The position numbers and the translations under genes were made by a program. From NCBI GenBank assembly GCA_905198155.1, contig CAJKBQ010000003.1, positions 1 through 64,000 on the forward strand: 64,000 nucleotides of DNA, written 5' to 3'. This document shows, one piece after another, positions 8,299 through 17,308 of this stretch. The notes beneath the pieces are model-generated. The model saw only the letters and a program-made list of their open reading frames with translations, was not told the DNA's origin and made no database searches. Within the stretch, counting starts at the first letter, position 1; each line of letters opens with the position of its first letter. The DNA comes from an uncultured Eubacteriales bacterium (GTDB lineage: Bacteria > Bacillota > Clostridia > Oscillospirales > Acutalibacteraceae).

Positions 8299-9165
8299 TT
8301 ATTGAAGCGGTCTGCCGCACTCCGGGCAGAATTTCGGCAAGCTCTGCCCATTCGCAGGTCTCCACCCGCAATTGGAACAACAAGAACGCGCTACGGGTTT
8401 TACAGCGCCGCAGTTTGCGCAGAATTTTCCGCTATTTTGTGCGCCGCAGGACGGGCATACCCATAACTCACCGCCCATTGCATTAGGCGCGGAGGCGGGT
8501 CTTTCCGGGCGGATGTTCGCGTTATCCACCCGATTCATCATGCCGTTGCCGTCCCAAACCCGGTTCCTGTTATCCCGGCGCATCAGAATATCCGCAAGCT
8601 CGTGCATCCTCTGCTCATATTGGCGGTACAGGTCGGTATAGGGACTGTCGGGGCGGTTGCCGTTGCTCAGCTCCAGTTCAATCTCGTCAAACCACGGGGA
8701 ATCCACTCGAATCGTCACATTGAACTCATAGTCGCAGGCATAACGGGGCGGTACATAGCTCTTCTCATTTCCCTCGGAGTCCTTGTAAAAGATCTCCTCC
8801 TTATTCTCCCGGATATCCGTGTTCACCCCCAGAACCTGGGAAAATGCAATGAGATCGGGGTTGCTGCCGCGCCAGTTGGAGGCACCGGTAACGATGAACC
8901 GTTCCCCTATAGGATCGATGTATACCTTTTTGCTCCCGTCAAAGGTGATCGATGGCGCAAAGTCGGCAAGCTTCTTTTCGTTTTCTGCACGGTAAGCAAG
9001 CTGGCGCTTAATGTCCTCCACGGTCGAGTTCCGCCGTTCGCTGAAAAATGGCGAGAGCTTTCGTGCACAGTCCTTGCAGAGATTTCCGTCCTCCAGTTTG
9101 CGGTTTCCAAGAAGTCCGATTTTCTCACCGCAAATGTCGCAATATTTTTTGTCAAACAGTCCCAT
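8299..9165 (-). CDS. DUF4428 protein with C-terminal zinc ribbons
   Basis: The product is 288 residues. The N-terminal DUF4428 ribbon is KKYCDICGEKIGLLGN with CKDCARKL. A central beta domain (about 70-170) contains YIDPIGERFIVTGA. After a linker, the C-terminus carries two further ribbons (CPSCGAQNSGKFCANCG, then CCSNCGW with CPECGRPL). Multiple CxxC pairs suggest three zinc sites. There is no signal peptide or membrane helix. It sits directly upstream of a lipoprotein gene and 18 bases downstream of a zinc-ribbon membrane-protein gene. It resembles the ribbon tail of the SPFH protein at 11170-12591, so the two may bind the same partner (inference). Confidence 0.8.
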   Translation of the reverse strand: MGLFDKKYCDICGEKIGLLGNRKLEDGNLCKDCARKLSPFFSERRNSTVEDIKRQLAYRAENEKKLADFAPSITFDGSKKVYIDPIGERFIVTGASNWRGSNPDLIAFSQVLGVNTDIRENKEEIFYKDSEGNEKSYVPPRYACDYEFNVTIRVDSPWFDEIELELSNGNRPDSPYTDLYRQYEQRMHELADILMRRDNRNRVWDGNGMMNRVDNANIRPERPASAPNAMGGELWVCPSCGAQNSGKFCANCGAVKPVARSCCSNCGWRPANGQSLPKFCPECGRPLQ

Positions 9166-9183
9166 AATGTGTTCCTCCGTTTA

Positions 9184-10485
9184 TTATTTGTTTATATGTA
9201 CAATCCATTTTGCATTGTTGACCTGTAAGCCAAACCCACAGAACGAACAGCAGTGGTTTTCATCAGGCATAAAATTGGCACCGCAGGACGGGCAATCCTT
9301 TTCGGTAAAGAATTCGCCGTCCGCTTTTCGTTTTTCGGGATGTCTTGCCCTTTGCATGATCACTCTCTTTTTAATTTTTTCTGTATACGGCTTTTGATTT
9401 TCGGGAAGAAAGGTTTTTGTTCCGAAAATGTCAGCCGTAACGGTTGTTGTTTCTTCTGTGTGGGCAACTTTTAAAAGCTTAATTGTACCAACGCTGAAAT
9501 CAAGCAGGTCTTCGTCGTTTTCATTCTCCCAAAAATATTCGTTTAAGCAGGCTCTGAGAAAATTCTCGGAATATCTTACGATTTTTCCGGCAAGCTTTTC
9601 TTGCTTGATTTTCCCGCAGATAATTGGTGCAACAATTATTCCGAAAACAAGAACCGCCGCACCGACTCCGGCAGCAAGAGAAATCTCGGTATCCTCGATT
9701 AAATATAAGCACAGAAAAACACATAAGAAAAGTATGGAGCCGGACACAAGAAGCTGTAAAAATCTTTTCAGGTTTGTACTGATAGACTCGTAAATCTCAA
9801 ACGATTCGGTCTGCCAATCGTAAAACTCGTTTTTAATAACGGCGCCGCAATATTCGCAGGTCACCTGCTGACTGTCAAGCTTGACTCTTGCACCGCAGGA
9901 CGGGCAGGTTATTCTTAACATATCGGAATAATAGCTTTTCTTTTTTTCTTTTCGGTCGGCGCTGCGGATGTGTCTTGACTGAAGTATTCTGAGATACGAA
10001 TTCTTACGGTATATCTCATGCTGAACCCTGTTGTCTTCGGTTGACTCAAAACGCTCCAGTGTGCTGCACTTTAAAACTGACTCCCGCCATTCTCTGCCAT
10101 CGTCGTTCCATTTTTCAAAATCGTTTTTCGGCACAGGAACAACATCCGTAACGTAAATATTGCGGCAAAGGTTATTCTTATTAAGCCTGTCGATTTGACT
10201 GACGATTTTTTTTCGGAATGTCATATCCATTCTTGCAGGGAGAAGTTTTTGGTCCGCTTTCCCGAGCGGGATCAAAACTCCTTCAAAGGCCTTTCTCATA
10301 TCCCTGCGGATTTTGGAATCATGAAGAGGCGTCTCCCGTTTTGCAAGCAATCTTTCCAGCTTGGCTTTTTTAGAATTTTGGGAACAGTATTCCGAAAAAT
10401 CTATTGTAAGTACTCTTTTACCGATATAGGATGTACATAATACAGCAAAGGAAGCCGCAATAAACAGCGATACTGATAAATCCAT
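9184..10485 (-). CDS. Membrane protein with two zinc ribbons, possibly Tim44-like
   Basis: The product is 433 residues. A single N-terminal helix (about 5-21) is followed by a long charged region. Then come a ribbon (ITCPSCGARVKLDSQQ with CEYCGAVI, about 189-220), a pair of hydrophobic helices (about 245-290) and a soluble domain. A last ribbon ends the protein (DCPSCGANFMPDENHCC with FCGFG). The layout of ribbon, helices, alpha-beta domain and ribbon resembles zinc-ribbon Tim44-like membrane proteins of Firmicutes, but the assignment is tentative. It is preceded by the DUF3592 gene at a 15-base gap. Confidence 0.7.
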   Translation of the reverse strand: MDLSVSLFIAASFAVLCTSYIGKRVLTIDFSEYCSQNSKKAKLERLLAKRETPLHDSKIRRDMRKAFEGVLIPLGKADQKLLPARMDMTFRKKIVSQIDRLNKNNLCRNIYVTDVVPVPKNDFEKWNDDGREWRESVLKCSTLERFESTEDNRVQHEIYRKNSYLRILQSRHIRSADRKEKKKSYYSDMLRITCPSCGARVKLDSQQVTCEYCGAVIKNEFYDWQTESFEIYESISTNLKRFLQLLVSGSILFLCVFLCLYLIEDTEISLAAGVGAAVLVFGIIVAPIICGKIKQEKLAGKIVRYSENFLRACLNEYFWENENDEDLLDFSVGTIKLLKVAHTEETTTVTADIFGTKTFLPENQKPYTEKIKKRVIMQRARHPEKRKADGEFFTEKDCPSCGANFMPDENHCCSFCGFGLQVNNAKWIVHINK

Positions 10486-10500
10486 AAAAATACCTCTGAT

Positions 10501-11034
10501 TTACTGCCCGTCGATCGTTTCGTTTTCATTTTTCGTTTTACTGCCATGTTTTATAATGTCGATTATCATTATAACAACAAAGAACAAACCGACGGGGATC
10601 GCCGCACAATAGAGCAGAAAATCAACGGGATTTCCTTCAGGAGCAAGTTTGTAATTGCCTGTCGGGGTTTTATAAACCTCGATATTTATTGTGTCGCCTT
10701 TTCTCAATTTATCATAGGTATATTTTCTTGCGTAGCTGCTTGACCAGACACGTTCTTCATATTTTCCCTTATAGGTTTTTCCGTCAATAACATATGAAAC
10801 TTTAAATTTATAGGTTGTATACTTAACATCACCGGAATCATCCTTACTGTTGCTGGTTGAAAAGTCAATAATAACGGCAGGAATTTTCCGTATATCGGTT
10901 GAGTTTTTATATTCCCTGCTGTCAGCGCGGCTTGTAATTATACCGATAATCCCAGCCGCAATTAAACCAAGTCCTAAAAGCAAAAACAATACGGAGTATC
11001 GCATGTTTTCTCTGCTTTCTCTATTCTTCGTCAC
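10501..11034 (-). CDS. DUF3592 membrane protein
   Basis: The 177-residue product starts at GTG 11034-11032, chosen because AAAGGAGG lies about seven bases upstream. A helix at about 12-32 is followed by an extracytoplasmic beta domain (AVIIDFSTSNSKDD, YKFKVSYVIDGKTYKG, LRKGDTINIEVYKTPTGNY) and a second helix (about 138-160). This is the pattern of DUF3592 proteins, which are of unknown function and common in two-helix membrane proteins. It lies 136 bases downstream of the SPFH gene in the same direction. Confidence 0.8.
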   Translation of the reverse strand: MTKNRESRENMRYSVLFLLLGLGLIAAGIIGIITSRADSREYKNSTDIRKIPAVIIDFSTSNSKDDSGDVKYTTYKFKVSYVIDGKTYKGKYEERVWSSSYARKYTYDKLRKGDTINIEVYKTPTGNYKLAPEGNPVDFLLYCAAIPVGLFFVVIMIIDIIKHGSKTKNENETIDGQ

Positions 11035-11169
11035 GGTTGCACCTCCTTTGGTGAACAGATCTTCTTTCGGCGGCCTCTGTTTCCCGGAAGGCTGTTATAC
11101 ACAGCACTCCCGGGAGCAGGGCAGCTTGCCTTTTCGGGGATAAAATGAGTGGCGCATTTGCCATCTGTG

Positions 11170-12591
11170 TTATTTTCTATCGTTATCGTCAAAAATATCG
11201 CCGCATTCTGGACAAAACTTCGGCGGATTAGTCGGATCCTCCGGCTCCCAGCCGCATTTATCGCAACGGTAGAGCGGTGCGCCCTCGGGTTTTTTTGCGC
11301 CGCAGTTTTGGCAGAATTTACCTTTGTTCAAAGTGCCGCACGAACAGGTCCAGCCCTCGGTGTCCGCCGGCTTAGGTGAGCCGCACTCGGGACAGAATTT
11401 ACCCGTGGCCGTGGCGCCGCACTTACACCTCCAGGCACCTGCCTTCGGCTGCGGCTCCGGCTTCTTGGCGCCGCAGTTCGGGCAGAAATTGCCGCTGACC
11501 GTAGCCCCGCAGGCACATTTCCAGCCGCCCGCTGCCGGGGCTGCCGGCGCCGCCGGGGCTTGCTGCTGGGTCTGCTGTTGCTGCTGACCCATAGCAAACA
11601 GGTTTTGGGCGTTCATGCCGCCGCCTGCGTTCATTGCCATACCCATGCCCATAAAGCCTGTCATGGCGCCGGCAGAGTTGCCCGCCGCGGTCTTCATGGC
11701 ATCTGCCTGCGCGCCGACAAGTGTTGCCGCCGCCATAGTCGGATCCCGCATAATAGCCGTGCGCTGAGCCTGCTTGATCATCTCCGCATCCTCGTCCGGC
11801 AGCGTGACCGAGCCCAAAGCGATGCTGACGACCTTTAATCCACGCAGTTCTCCCCATTTTTCCGAAAGCGCCGTATTCATGGCATTTTCAAGGTCGGTAT
11901 TGTGCGTCACAATCTGATTGGGGCGAAGCTCCAAATCGGAAAGTCGCCCGAACGCCGGCTGCAAAGCGCTGACAAATTCGGTTTTCAGCTGACCGTCCAG
12001 CTCCTCGCGGGAATACTCCTGCTCCACATTGCCGCAGACATTGGTGTAAAACAGCAGCGGATCTGCGATTTTGTAGGAATAAACACCGGAGCAACGCACC
12101 GACACATCTAAATCCAGACCGATTTTAGAATCAACCACACGGAAAGGAATGGGATTCGGAGTACCGAATTTATTATCGATAAGCTCCTTGGTATTGAAAT
12201 AGTAAACACGCTGATCCTTACCGGTGTCTCCGCCGTAGGTAAAGCGTTTACCGACAGTCTTAAAGGTCTCCTTAATGCTCTCACCAAGATTGCCGGAGAA
12301 GATAGAGGGTTCGGTGGAAGTATCATATGTAAATTCGCCGGGTTCCGCACAGACCTCCACGACCTTACCCTGTTCAACAATAATCATGCACTGCCCATCA
12401 GCCACGGCAATACCGGAACCATTGGAGATGATGTTGTCATTTCCTTTCGTGTTGGAGGAACGTCCGCTGATGCGCTTTTGTCCCTTGGTAACAAGTACCT
12501 CCTTAGGCATAGACTCGCAGTAGAAGAATTCCTTCCATTGATCAGCAAGAGTGCCGCCCAACGCGCCGATACCTGCTTTAATAAGTCCCAT
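11170..12591 (-). CDS. SPFH-domain protein with C-terminal zinc ribbons (YdjI-like)
   Basis: The product has 473 residues from ATG 12591-12589, supported by AAAGGAG nine bases upstream. Residues about 1-330 form an SPFH/virion-core-like domain of the YdjI type (GTLADQWKEFFYCESMP, KGNDNIISNGSGIAVADGQ, EPGEFTYDTSTEPSIFSG). A Gln/Ala/Pro linker follows (QQQQQTQQQAPAAPAAP), then four C-terminal zinc ribbons with CxC/CxxC pairs (for example GWKCACGATVSGNFCPNCG and CDKCGW with CPECGD). In Bacillus subtilis, YdjI is brought to the membrane by YdjG and YdjH and acts with PspA under envelope stress. YdjG- and YdjH-like genes lie downstream here, but no PspA gene is seen in the window. Confidence 0.88.
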   Translation of the reverse strand: MGLIKAGIGALGGTLADQWKEFFYCESMPKEVLVTKGQKRISGRSSNTKGNDNIISNGSGIAVADGQCMIIVEQGKVVEVCAEPGEFTYDTSTEPSIFSGNLGESIKETFKTVGKRFTYGGDTGKDQRVYYFNTKELIDNKFGTPNPIPFRVVDSKIGLDLDVSVRCSGVYSYKIADPLLFYTNVCGNVEQEYSREELDGQLKTEFVSALQPAFGRLSDLELRPNQIVTHNTDLENAMNTALSEKWGELRGLKVVSIALGSVTLPDEDAEMIKQAQRTAIMRDPTMAAATLVGAQADAMKTAAGNSAGAMTGFMGMGMAMNAGGGMNAQNLFAMGQQQQQTQQQAPAAPAAPAAGGWKCACGATVSGNFCPNCGAKKPEPQPKAGAWRCKCGATATGKFCPECGSPKPADTEGWTCSCGTLNKGKFCQNCGAKKPEGAPLYRCDKCGWEPEDPTNPPKFCPECGDIFDDNDRK

Positions 12592-12652
12592 AATAATTGC
12601 TCCTTTCCAATTGTAAGAATGATCCATATATTCCCCGACCGAAGCCGGCAGA

Positions 12653-12931
12653 TCACCGTTTATTTTCCGTACTCCCTACGGAATACAAATTTTTGTTTTC
12701 TTTCGGCAAATCGCGCGCTGAGCCACATTTACCTGCACAGCCGATAAAAGCCATCCACATAATCAAATATAAAAGCCATGCGATAAACGCACCAACCGAC
12801 CACCACACCGATATTTTCAGCCAAAAATGCAAAACCAATAAAATCACAGCCGGCAGCAGGCCTTCAATATTCATTAGCATATTGACGAAGAGACAAGGAA
12901 AAAAACTGCCGCTTTGTTTTGAATTGCGCAT
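12653..12931 (-). CDS. Small two-helix membrane protein
   Basis: The product has 92 residues, with AAAGGAG six bases before the ATG. Two hydrophobic helices (about 20-38 and 43-66) contain several Trp residues (WLKISVWWSVGAFIAWLL). They are followed by FIGCAGKCG and a polar basic tail. I recognise no family. It lies 16 bases after the lipoprotein gene at 12948-13919 and 62 bases before the SPFH gene, so it may belong to the same transcription unit. Confidence 0.65.
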   Translation of the reverse strand: MRNSKQSGSFFPCLFVNMLMNIEGLLPAVILLVLHFWLKISVWWSVGAFIAWLLYLIMWMAFIGCAGKCGSARDLPKENKNLYSVGSTENKR

Positions 12932-12947
12932 CTTTTCTCCTTTTATC

Positions 12948-13919
12948 CTACATCCTCCCGAGAACCGCCCATGTATCGCTCACTGCATCATAGACATAGA
13001 TGAGATTGTCGCATACGCCGTAATAGCGCTCCCGGACAAACTGACCCTCGCTGTCGGTTCCGAGAGCAAACAGCAGGCAGGTTCGGCCTTCGATCATCTG
13101 CATATCTCCGGTATACATGATCTTCATCCCGTTTTCGAGAGCAAGCTTTACCTCGTCGGCTTCCGAAAGAATTTCTGTTGCAATTTGAACCGAACGCTCG
13201 TCGGGTGTTTCCTCGTATATTGAGAAATCGTACACCGACTGCTCCGTCGCCAGATGCCCGTTCTCCAGAGAGACGGAGGGGCGGTACAGGATGGCTCCGC
13301 CGCCGTCGGTAGCGCTTATCAGTACATTTGAATAAATCTCGCTGAGATTGCAGCGCAGCAAAAGCGGCTCGCCCGGCTTTCCGCTGTGCAGCGGATGCTC
13401 CCGATCGTCCGCATATTGACCGTTCTCGTTCATAGCGGAAGCATACACGGTAATCCCGCCCGCCGCGCAGGGCGGCACGATTGCATACAACTCCTGTCCC
13501 TCAGCCATGTAAAGCGGTGCATACACTAAGTCGGGGTAGACCTTTCCCGTTTCGCTGCTTGCATAATAGGCGCGCAGATCGACTTCAGAGCTTTCGCTGT
13601 CCACATAGCCGATAAAAGCAACGCCCGCGCCCTTGCTATGATAATTTATCTTCTGCTGCAGCGCTGTCAAAGCAGGGTCTTCTGAATTTGTATCCTCCGG
13701 TTCCGGTTTCGACTCCGGTTCCGACTCCGGTTTCGACTCCGGTTCCGACTCCGGTTCCGACCCCGGTTTCGACTCCGGTTCTGACCCCGGAACGGAACTG
13801 ATATTATGGTTCTGACTCTCACCTGGGTATGAAGGGTTTTCTCCGGGCAACGCCACGCATCCGCACAAAGAGCAGACAAGTAATGTTGCTATACAAAACA
13901 TCAAAACTTTTCTTTTCAT
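12948..13919 (-). CDS. Lipoprotein with Glu-Pro-Ser-Lys repeat linker
   Basis: The product is 323 residues. It has a lipobox (LCGC, Cys near residue 21) and a tandem EPESKPES-type linker over about residues 45-80, encoded by a 6/12-bp DNA repeat. An extracellular domain of about 230 residues follows (GVAFIGYVDSESSEVDLRAY, PPCAAGGITVYASAMNENG). The linker resembles spacers that push a domain out through the wall. No enzymatic motif was seen. It lies directly downstream of a dockerin protein gene with a hairpin between them. Confidence 0.75.
   Translation of the reverse strand: MKRKVLMFCIATLLVCSLCGCVALPGENPSYPGESQNHNISSVPGSEPESKPGSEPESEPESKPESEPESKPEPEDTNSEDPALTALQQKINYHSKGAGVAFIGYVDSESSEVDLRAYYASSETGKVYPDLVYAPLYMAEGQELYAIVPPCAAGGITVYASAMNENGQYADDREHPLHSGKPGEPLLLRCNLSEIYSNVLISATDGGGAILYRPSVSLENGHLATEQSVYDFSIYEETPDERSVQIATEILSEADEVKLALENGMKIMYTGDMQMIEGRTCLLFALGTDSEGQFVRERYYGVCDNLIYVYDAVSDTWAVLGRM
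13697..13793. repeat. Tandem 6/12-bp repeat encoding an EPESKPES linker
   Basis: Units of TCCGGTTCCGAC and TCCGGTTTCGAC alternate in the coding region of the lipoprotein gene. Copy number of such repeats often varies between strains, which would change linker length. Confidence 0.8.
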
Positions 13920-14056
13920 GTCGGCCTCCTCTTCTCATGATGTTTTTTTATTTATCTACTCACCGCATTTCGTAAAGGGGCTTTTGCAAGCCATTTTCAA
14001 AAGCGAAGTGCAGCGGTATGTATCGCTGTGCAATCTTTGTCTTTTTAAGCCTCGGT

Positions 14057-14085
14057 CCCTGTCCCATACGGTTTATGGGACAGGG
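14057..14085. terminator. Hairpin after the dockerin gene
   Basis: A 12-bp perfect stem (CCCTGTCCCATA with its complement) closes a 5-nt loop. It lies between the stop of the dockerin protein gene and the start of the lipoprotein gene. The T-run on the minus strand is poor, so termination may be partial. Confidence 0.5.
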
Positions 14086-14112
14086 CATCGACTATGAGAC
14101 AGAACAGATCGA

Positions 14113-17100
14113 TCACCAAAGGAGATTTTTCCCTTTCGCATGGGCATTAAGTTTGCCAACATCACTGGTATTCACTTTACCGTCGCCGTTGATGTCAGCG
14201 CAGGCAAATTGATACCCTGTAAGCGAGGAAGCGCCTTTTGCGTGAGCATTTACTTTACCGACATCGCTGGTATTGACCTTGCCGTCACCGTTGACGTCGC
14301 CTTTCAGATGTATCTGCGCATTCTGCGTCACCGCTTGAGTTCCTACCGTGACCGTATACTCCCGCGTGACGTGGTTCTTTTTCGACACCTTCATGGTGTA
14401 GGTGCCGGAAGCAACGCCGGAAATGGTGTAGGAGGCGGAATTTCCCTTGACGGTGGTGCTGTACGCCGCCGCAGAGGAGCCGCTCTTAAACAGCTGCACC
14501 GTCACCTTATCGGTAGCGGAATTAAAGCTCTTCACCGTGCCGCTGACGGAGCCGCGGGCGTTGGGGTCAGTCACCTTATAGAATTTATAGAACTCCCAGA
14601 CATGCCAATTAGTATAGTCAAGTGTATAGTCGTCTATTATCCAAGAGTCTGAGCGTGCACTTTTACCGTTCACCTTGAACTCTTCCCAATTTTTCGGATA
14701 TACTTGGCCCATTTCTTCGCCGCCCTCAAATCCGATACGAAGATCGAGGGTATACTCTTTTCCGATCTCGAATTTGTCATTTACCCCCATGGGTTTGTGG
14801 TCGGGTCCCAGCCATTGCATCGACACTACCTTCATATTATACGGCAGGCTTGTCGGTTTGGCATAGCTGTCATCGGCAGCAGGGCGGTCTCCCGGCACTG
14901 GCTCCTTTATGCGGATATCGGTCCCGTATTCCTTCAACTGGCTGGTTGCATCCATCCAGCGTTCGGTCCGGTATTTCTGGCTTATCGGTGAATAGTCATA
15001 CCAATCGCCCTTATAGAGCGTGTCGTATGTAAGGGGATCGTGGACTGTTGCGTAGCCGTAGCCCGCGGGCCGTATCACCTTTACCGAAGCGTCCTCGGGG
15101 AGATAATACCCAACACCGGGCGTTACATCGAAGTAGAATACATACATTTCCCGCTCGTTGATATAACCTGCCTCCATGTCATAATCGTCGTGTACCAAGG
15201 TATTTTTGAAGGTGTACTTTTTCGGCTCATTCGATACGATCTCCGTATAATAGGAGTCGGCACCGTAGCGGAAGTTTTTGAGCGTACCGCGCACATCCGT
15301 CAGCTTCCGCTTTGCCACAAGGTTGACAGTGAGGCATTTTTCTCCATTGGTGAATGACCTCCTTGTAACCTTTGTATGCTGCACATTCAGCGTAACTCCG
15401 TTGTCTGCCGTCGCAGTCGAATCGGCAAACTCGTATCCGTGCCGCGGTCTTACCCAGAAGTACATAATATACGCATCCTCATCGGCCAGATATCTCCACT
15501 CGGAGGGGATACCAGTTGAATATGACTCGTCGGTATAGCATTTCGCCAATGTACCCGGATCCAGGGAGATCTTGTGGGTGGCGTTGGTTGCTTCGGTAAA
15601 TTCGCCCCCCGCCTGCAGAAGATGAACATTATATATGTATTGTTTGCCGCTGACCGATTCGTTCATCTGCACATCAAATTCGATGTGTGTCTGATAAAGG
15701 ACACTCGCTTCTGTCATCGGTCTGACATAGTTACTATCTATCGACGGCCTGCAGGCCCAGTAGAACTCCACACCGTGTTTTCCGGTGCGGTCCACATAAA
15801 AATCATACGTATACGCATAGGGGTCTTCTTCATAGCCCTCTTGCAGACCCGGCTTGCACAGGAGGCCGTAGAAATAGAATCTGACTCTGCCTGCATCCTT
15901 CAGCTTTTGCATCCACTGGGGCATATACACAATATCCGCAGACATCTCATAGCCCAGGCCGGCCTTCAGGTCCCACACCGTCTGCCCCCCCTTCACCTCA
16001 TTGAAGTTAAGGTTGAAGCGAATCTGCGGCAAATCGCCTCTGTGATCCAGGGTGAGATTATAGCAGCCGCTGTTGTCGGTTCTTCCGGCTATATACCATT
16101 CGCTGCCGATCTTACCGATGTTCCTGTAATACTTAAATACCTTCGCCGGGTCGGTTTCGCCGTTGTTGCCGAATAATACCCATCCGCCGGAGCCCCGCTG
16201 CACATAGACATTCAGACTCTTTGCGTTGAGGAGCTTGAAATTGTTCATATGGCAGCTCCATGCGGCGGCGTTGGTCCGGGGATTCTTGATATAAAGGGAA
16301 ACATCCCTGGTGGTGTCGATGGTGAGTGAGATCGTCTGGATCAGGGAGCTCACATCTCTGTGGCTGTTGCCGCAGACGATACTCAGCGCGGCATCCTCCA
16401 GAACCGATGTGTTTTTCGCCACGATGGCATAGTCGGGGCTGGTTTTCCTGGGGGCACTCGTCGTAACGATACCGAGCTCCCCGTTTCCGCACAGCTCAAA
16501 GGTACCGCAGCCGTTCAAGCTTCCTTCCGACTGCGCCAGATCGATCACCGCGCCGGTTGCACCGTTTTGGGGGCAGTAGGCGGTCTTGTTCTTATACCGG
16601 GTGCTGTGGTTGAAGGTGACATAGGCGCCGTTGGTCACCATCAGCTTCAGATCGACGCCGGGAGCATACAGGGCGGACAGCTTCAGATTGTCGAACAGAA
16701 CCAGCGTCAGAGACCGGCCCTCAAGCCCTGAAAGATCCAGAAAATCATTCTCGGTACGCGTCCAATACATAAGAATGCCGTTATCGTATGACACAACCCG
16801 CTGAAGATTTGGTTCGCTCTTATAGCCTTCGAGTAATCTCGTGTTATACCTGCAATCCTCCAGGTCTAAAGCGACCGAACGGCTCACCACCCTGCCGTTT
16901 TTATAGAAAAAATAGACATGACCGTAGATTATCTCCGTTCCCTCGACCAAATTGGTCAGCGTGGGATACGACGAAGAGGCCCGCGCTGCGCCCCGACTGG
17001 CGCCGGTCGTCTCCTCACCGCCGCTTTCAGCGCTCACCGACAGCACAGAAAACGGCAGCAAGCCCACCAGCATGATCAGTGCCAGCAAAAAGCTGAGCCC

Positions 17101-17124
17101 TCGATTTCGTTTACTTGTTTTCAT
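14113..17124 (-). CDS. Large secreted dockerin protein 1
   Basis: The product has 1003 residues from ATG 17124-17122, supported by GGAGGAAACGAG upstream; a longer in-frame extension lacks a site. A signal peptide (about 1-33, ending SVSAE) is followed by roughly 780 residues of beta-rich extracellular sequence with no glycoside hydrolase motif I recognise. A carboxypeptidase-regulatory-like/Cna-B-like domain comes next (about 845-930, GTVKSFNSATDKVTVQLFKS). It ends in a type I dockerin with two Ca-binding loops (GDVNGDGKVNTSDVGKVN and DINGDGKVNTSDVGKLN) and a final LLW. Dockerins bind cohesins, and a cohesin-like wall protein is encoded next door at 17309-19000. The absence of an obvious catalytic domain is unusual for a dockerin protein. 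Confidence 0.85.
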   Translation of the reverse strand: MKTSKRNRGLSFLLALIMLVGLLPFSVLSVSAESGGEETTGASRGAARASSSYPTLTNLVEGTEIIYGHVYFFYKNGRVVSRSVALDLEDCRYNTRLLEGYKSEPNLQRVVSYDNGILMYWTRTENDFLDLSGLEGRSLTLVLFDNLKLSALYAPGVDLKLMVTNGAYVTFNHSTRYKNKTAYCPQNGATGAVIDLAQSEGSLNGCGTFELCGNGELGIVTTSAPRKTSPDYAIVAKNTSVLEDAALSIVCGNSHRDVSSLIQTISLTIDTTRDVSLYIKNPRTNAAAWSCHMNNFKLLNAKSLNVYVQRGSGGWVLFGNNGETDPAKVFKYYRNIGKIGSEWYIAGRTDNSGCYNLTLDHRGDLPQIRFNLNFNEVKGGQTVWDLKAGLGYEMSADIVYMPQWMQKLKDAGRVRFYFYGLLCKPGLQEGYEEDPYAYTYDFYVDRTGKHGVEFYWACRPSIDSNYVRPMTEASVLYQTHIEFDVQMNESVSGKQYIYNVHLLQAGGEFTEATNATHKISLDPGTLAKCYTDESYSTGIPSEWRYLADEDAYIMYFWVRPRHGYEFADSTATADNGVTLNVQHTKVTRRSFTNGEKCLTVNLVAKRKLTDVRGTLKNFRYGADSYYTEIVSNEPKKYTFKNTLVHDDYDMEAGYINEREMYVFYFDVTPGVGYYLPEDASVKVIRPAGYGYATVHDPLTYDTLYKGDWYDYSPISQKYRTERWMDATSQLKEYGTDIRIKEPVPGDRPAADDSYAKPTSLPYNMKVVSMQWLGPDHKPMGVNDKFEIGKEYTLDLRIGFEGGEEMGQVYPKNWEEFKVNGKSARSDSWIIDDYTLDYTNWHVWEFYKFYKVTDPNARGSVSGTVKSFNSATDKVTVQLFKSGSSAAAYSTTVKGNSASYTISGVASGTYTMKVSKKNHVTREYTVTVGTQAVTQNAQIHLKGDVNGDGKVNTSDVGKVNAHAKGASSLTGYQFACADINGDGKVNTSDVGKLNAHAKGKNLLW

Positions 17125-17239
17125 CTCGTTTCCTCCTTCACAAAAATACAGATGGTTTTTTAAAGCTGAGTACCTTCGCGGGTTACTGCATAACATTGCC
17201 TTTCCAAAGAAAACCAACTGCTTGATTTTCCTTGGGAAA

Positions 17240-17280
17240 GCAAAAGGGCGATGGCGGATGGCTTCCGTCCCGCCCTTTGC
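17240..17280 (-). terminator. Probable terminator of the cohesin-like gene
   Basis: On the minus strand, GCAAAGGGCG pairs with CGCCCTTTTGC around a GC-rich inner part, downstream of the stop of the cohesin-like gene. The following bases are pyrimidine-rich. Confidence 0.6.
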
Positions 17281-17308
17281 TTAAATCTTTTGGCTCGGTT
17301 TTCCGATA

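Noticed and set aside
12597..13223. Rightward open frame of 208 codons
   Set aside because: It lies opposite two leftward genes with ribosome binding sites and has no recognisable domain.
13697..13793. CRISPR-like array of short repeats
   Set aside because: The 6/12-bp repeats have no spacers and encode a protein linker in frame.
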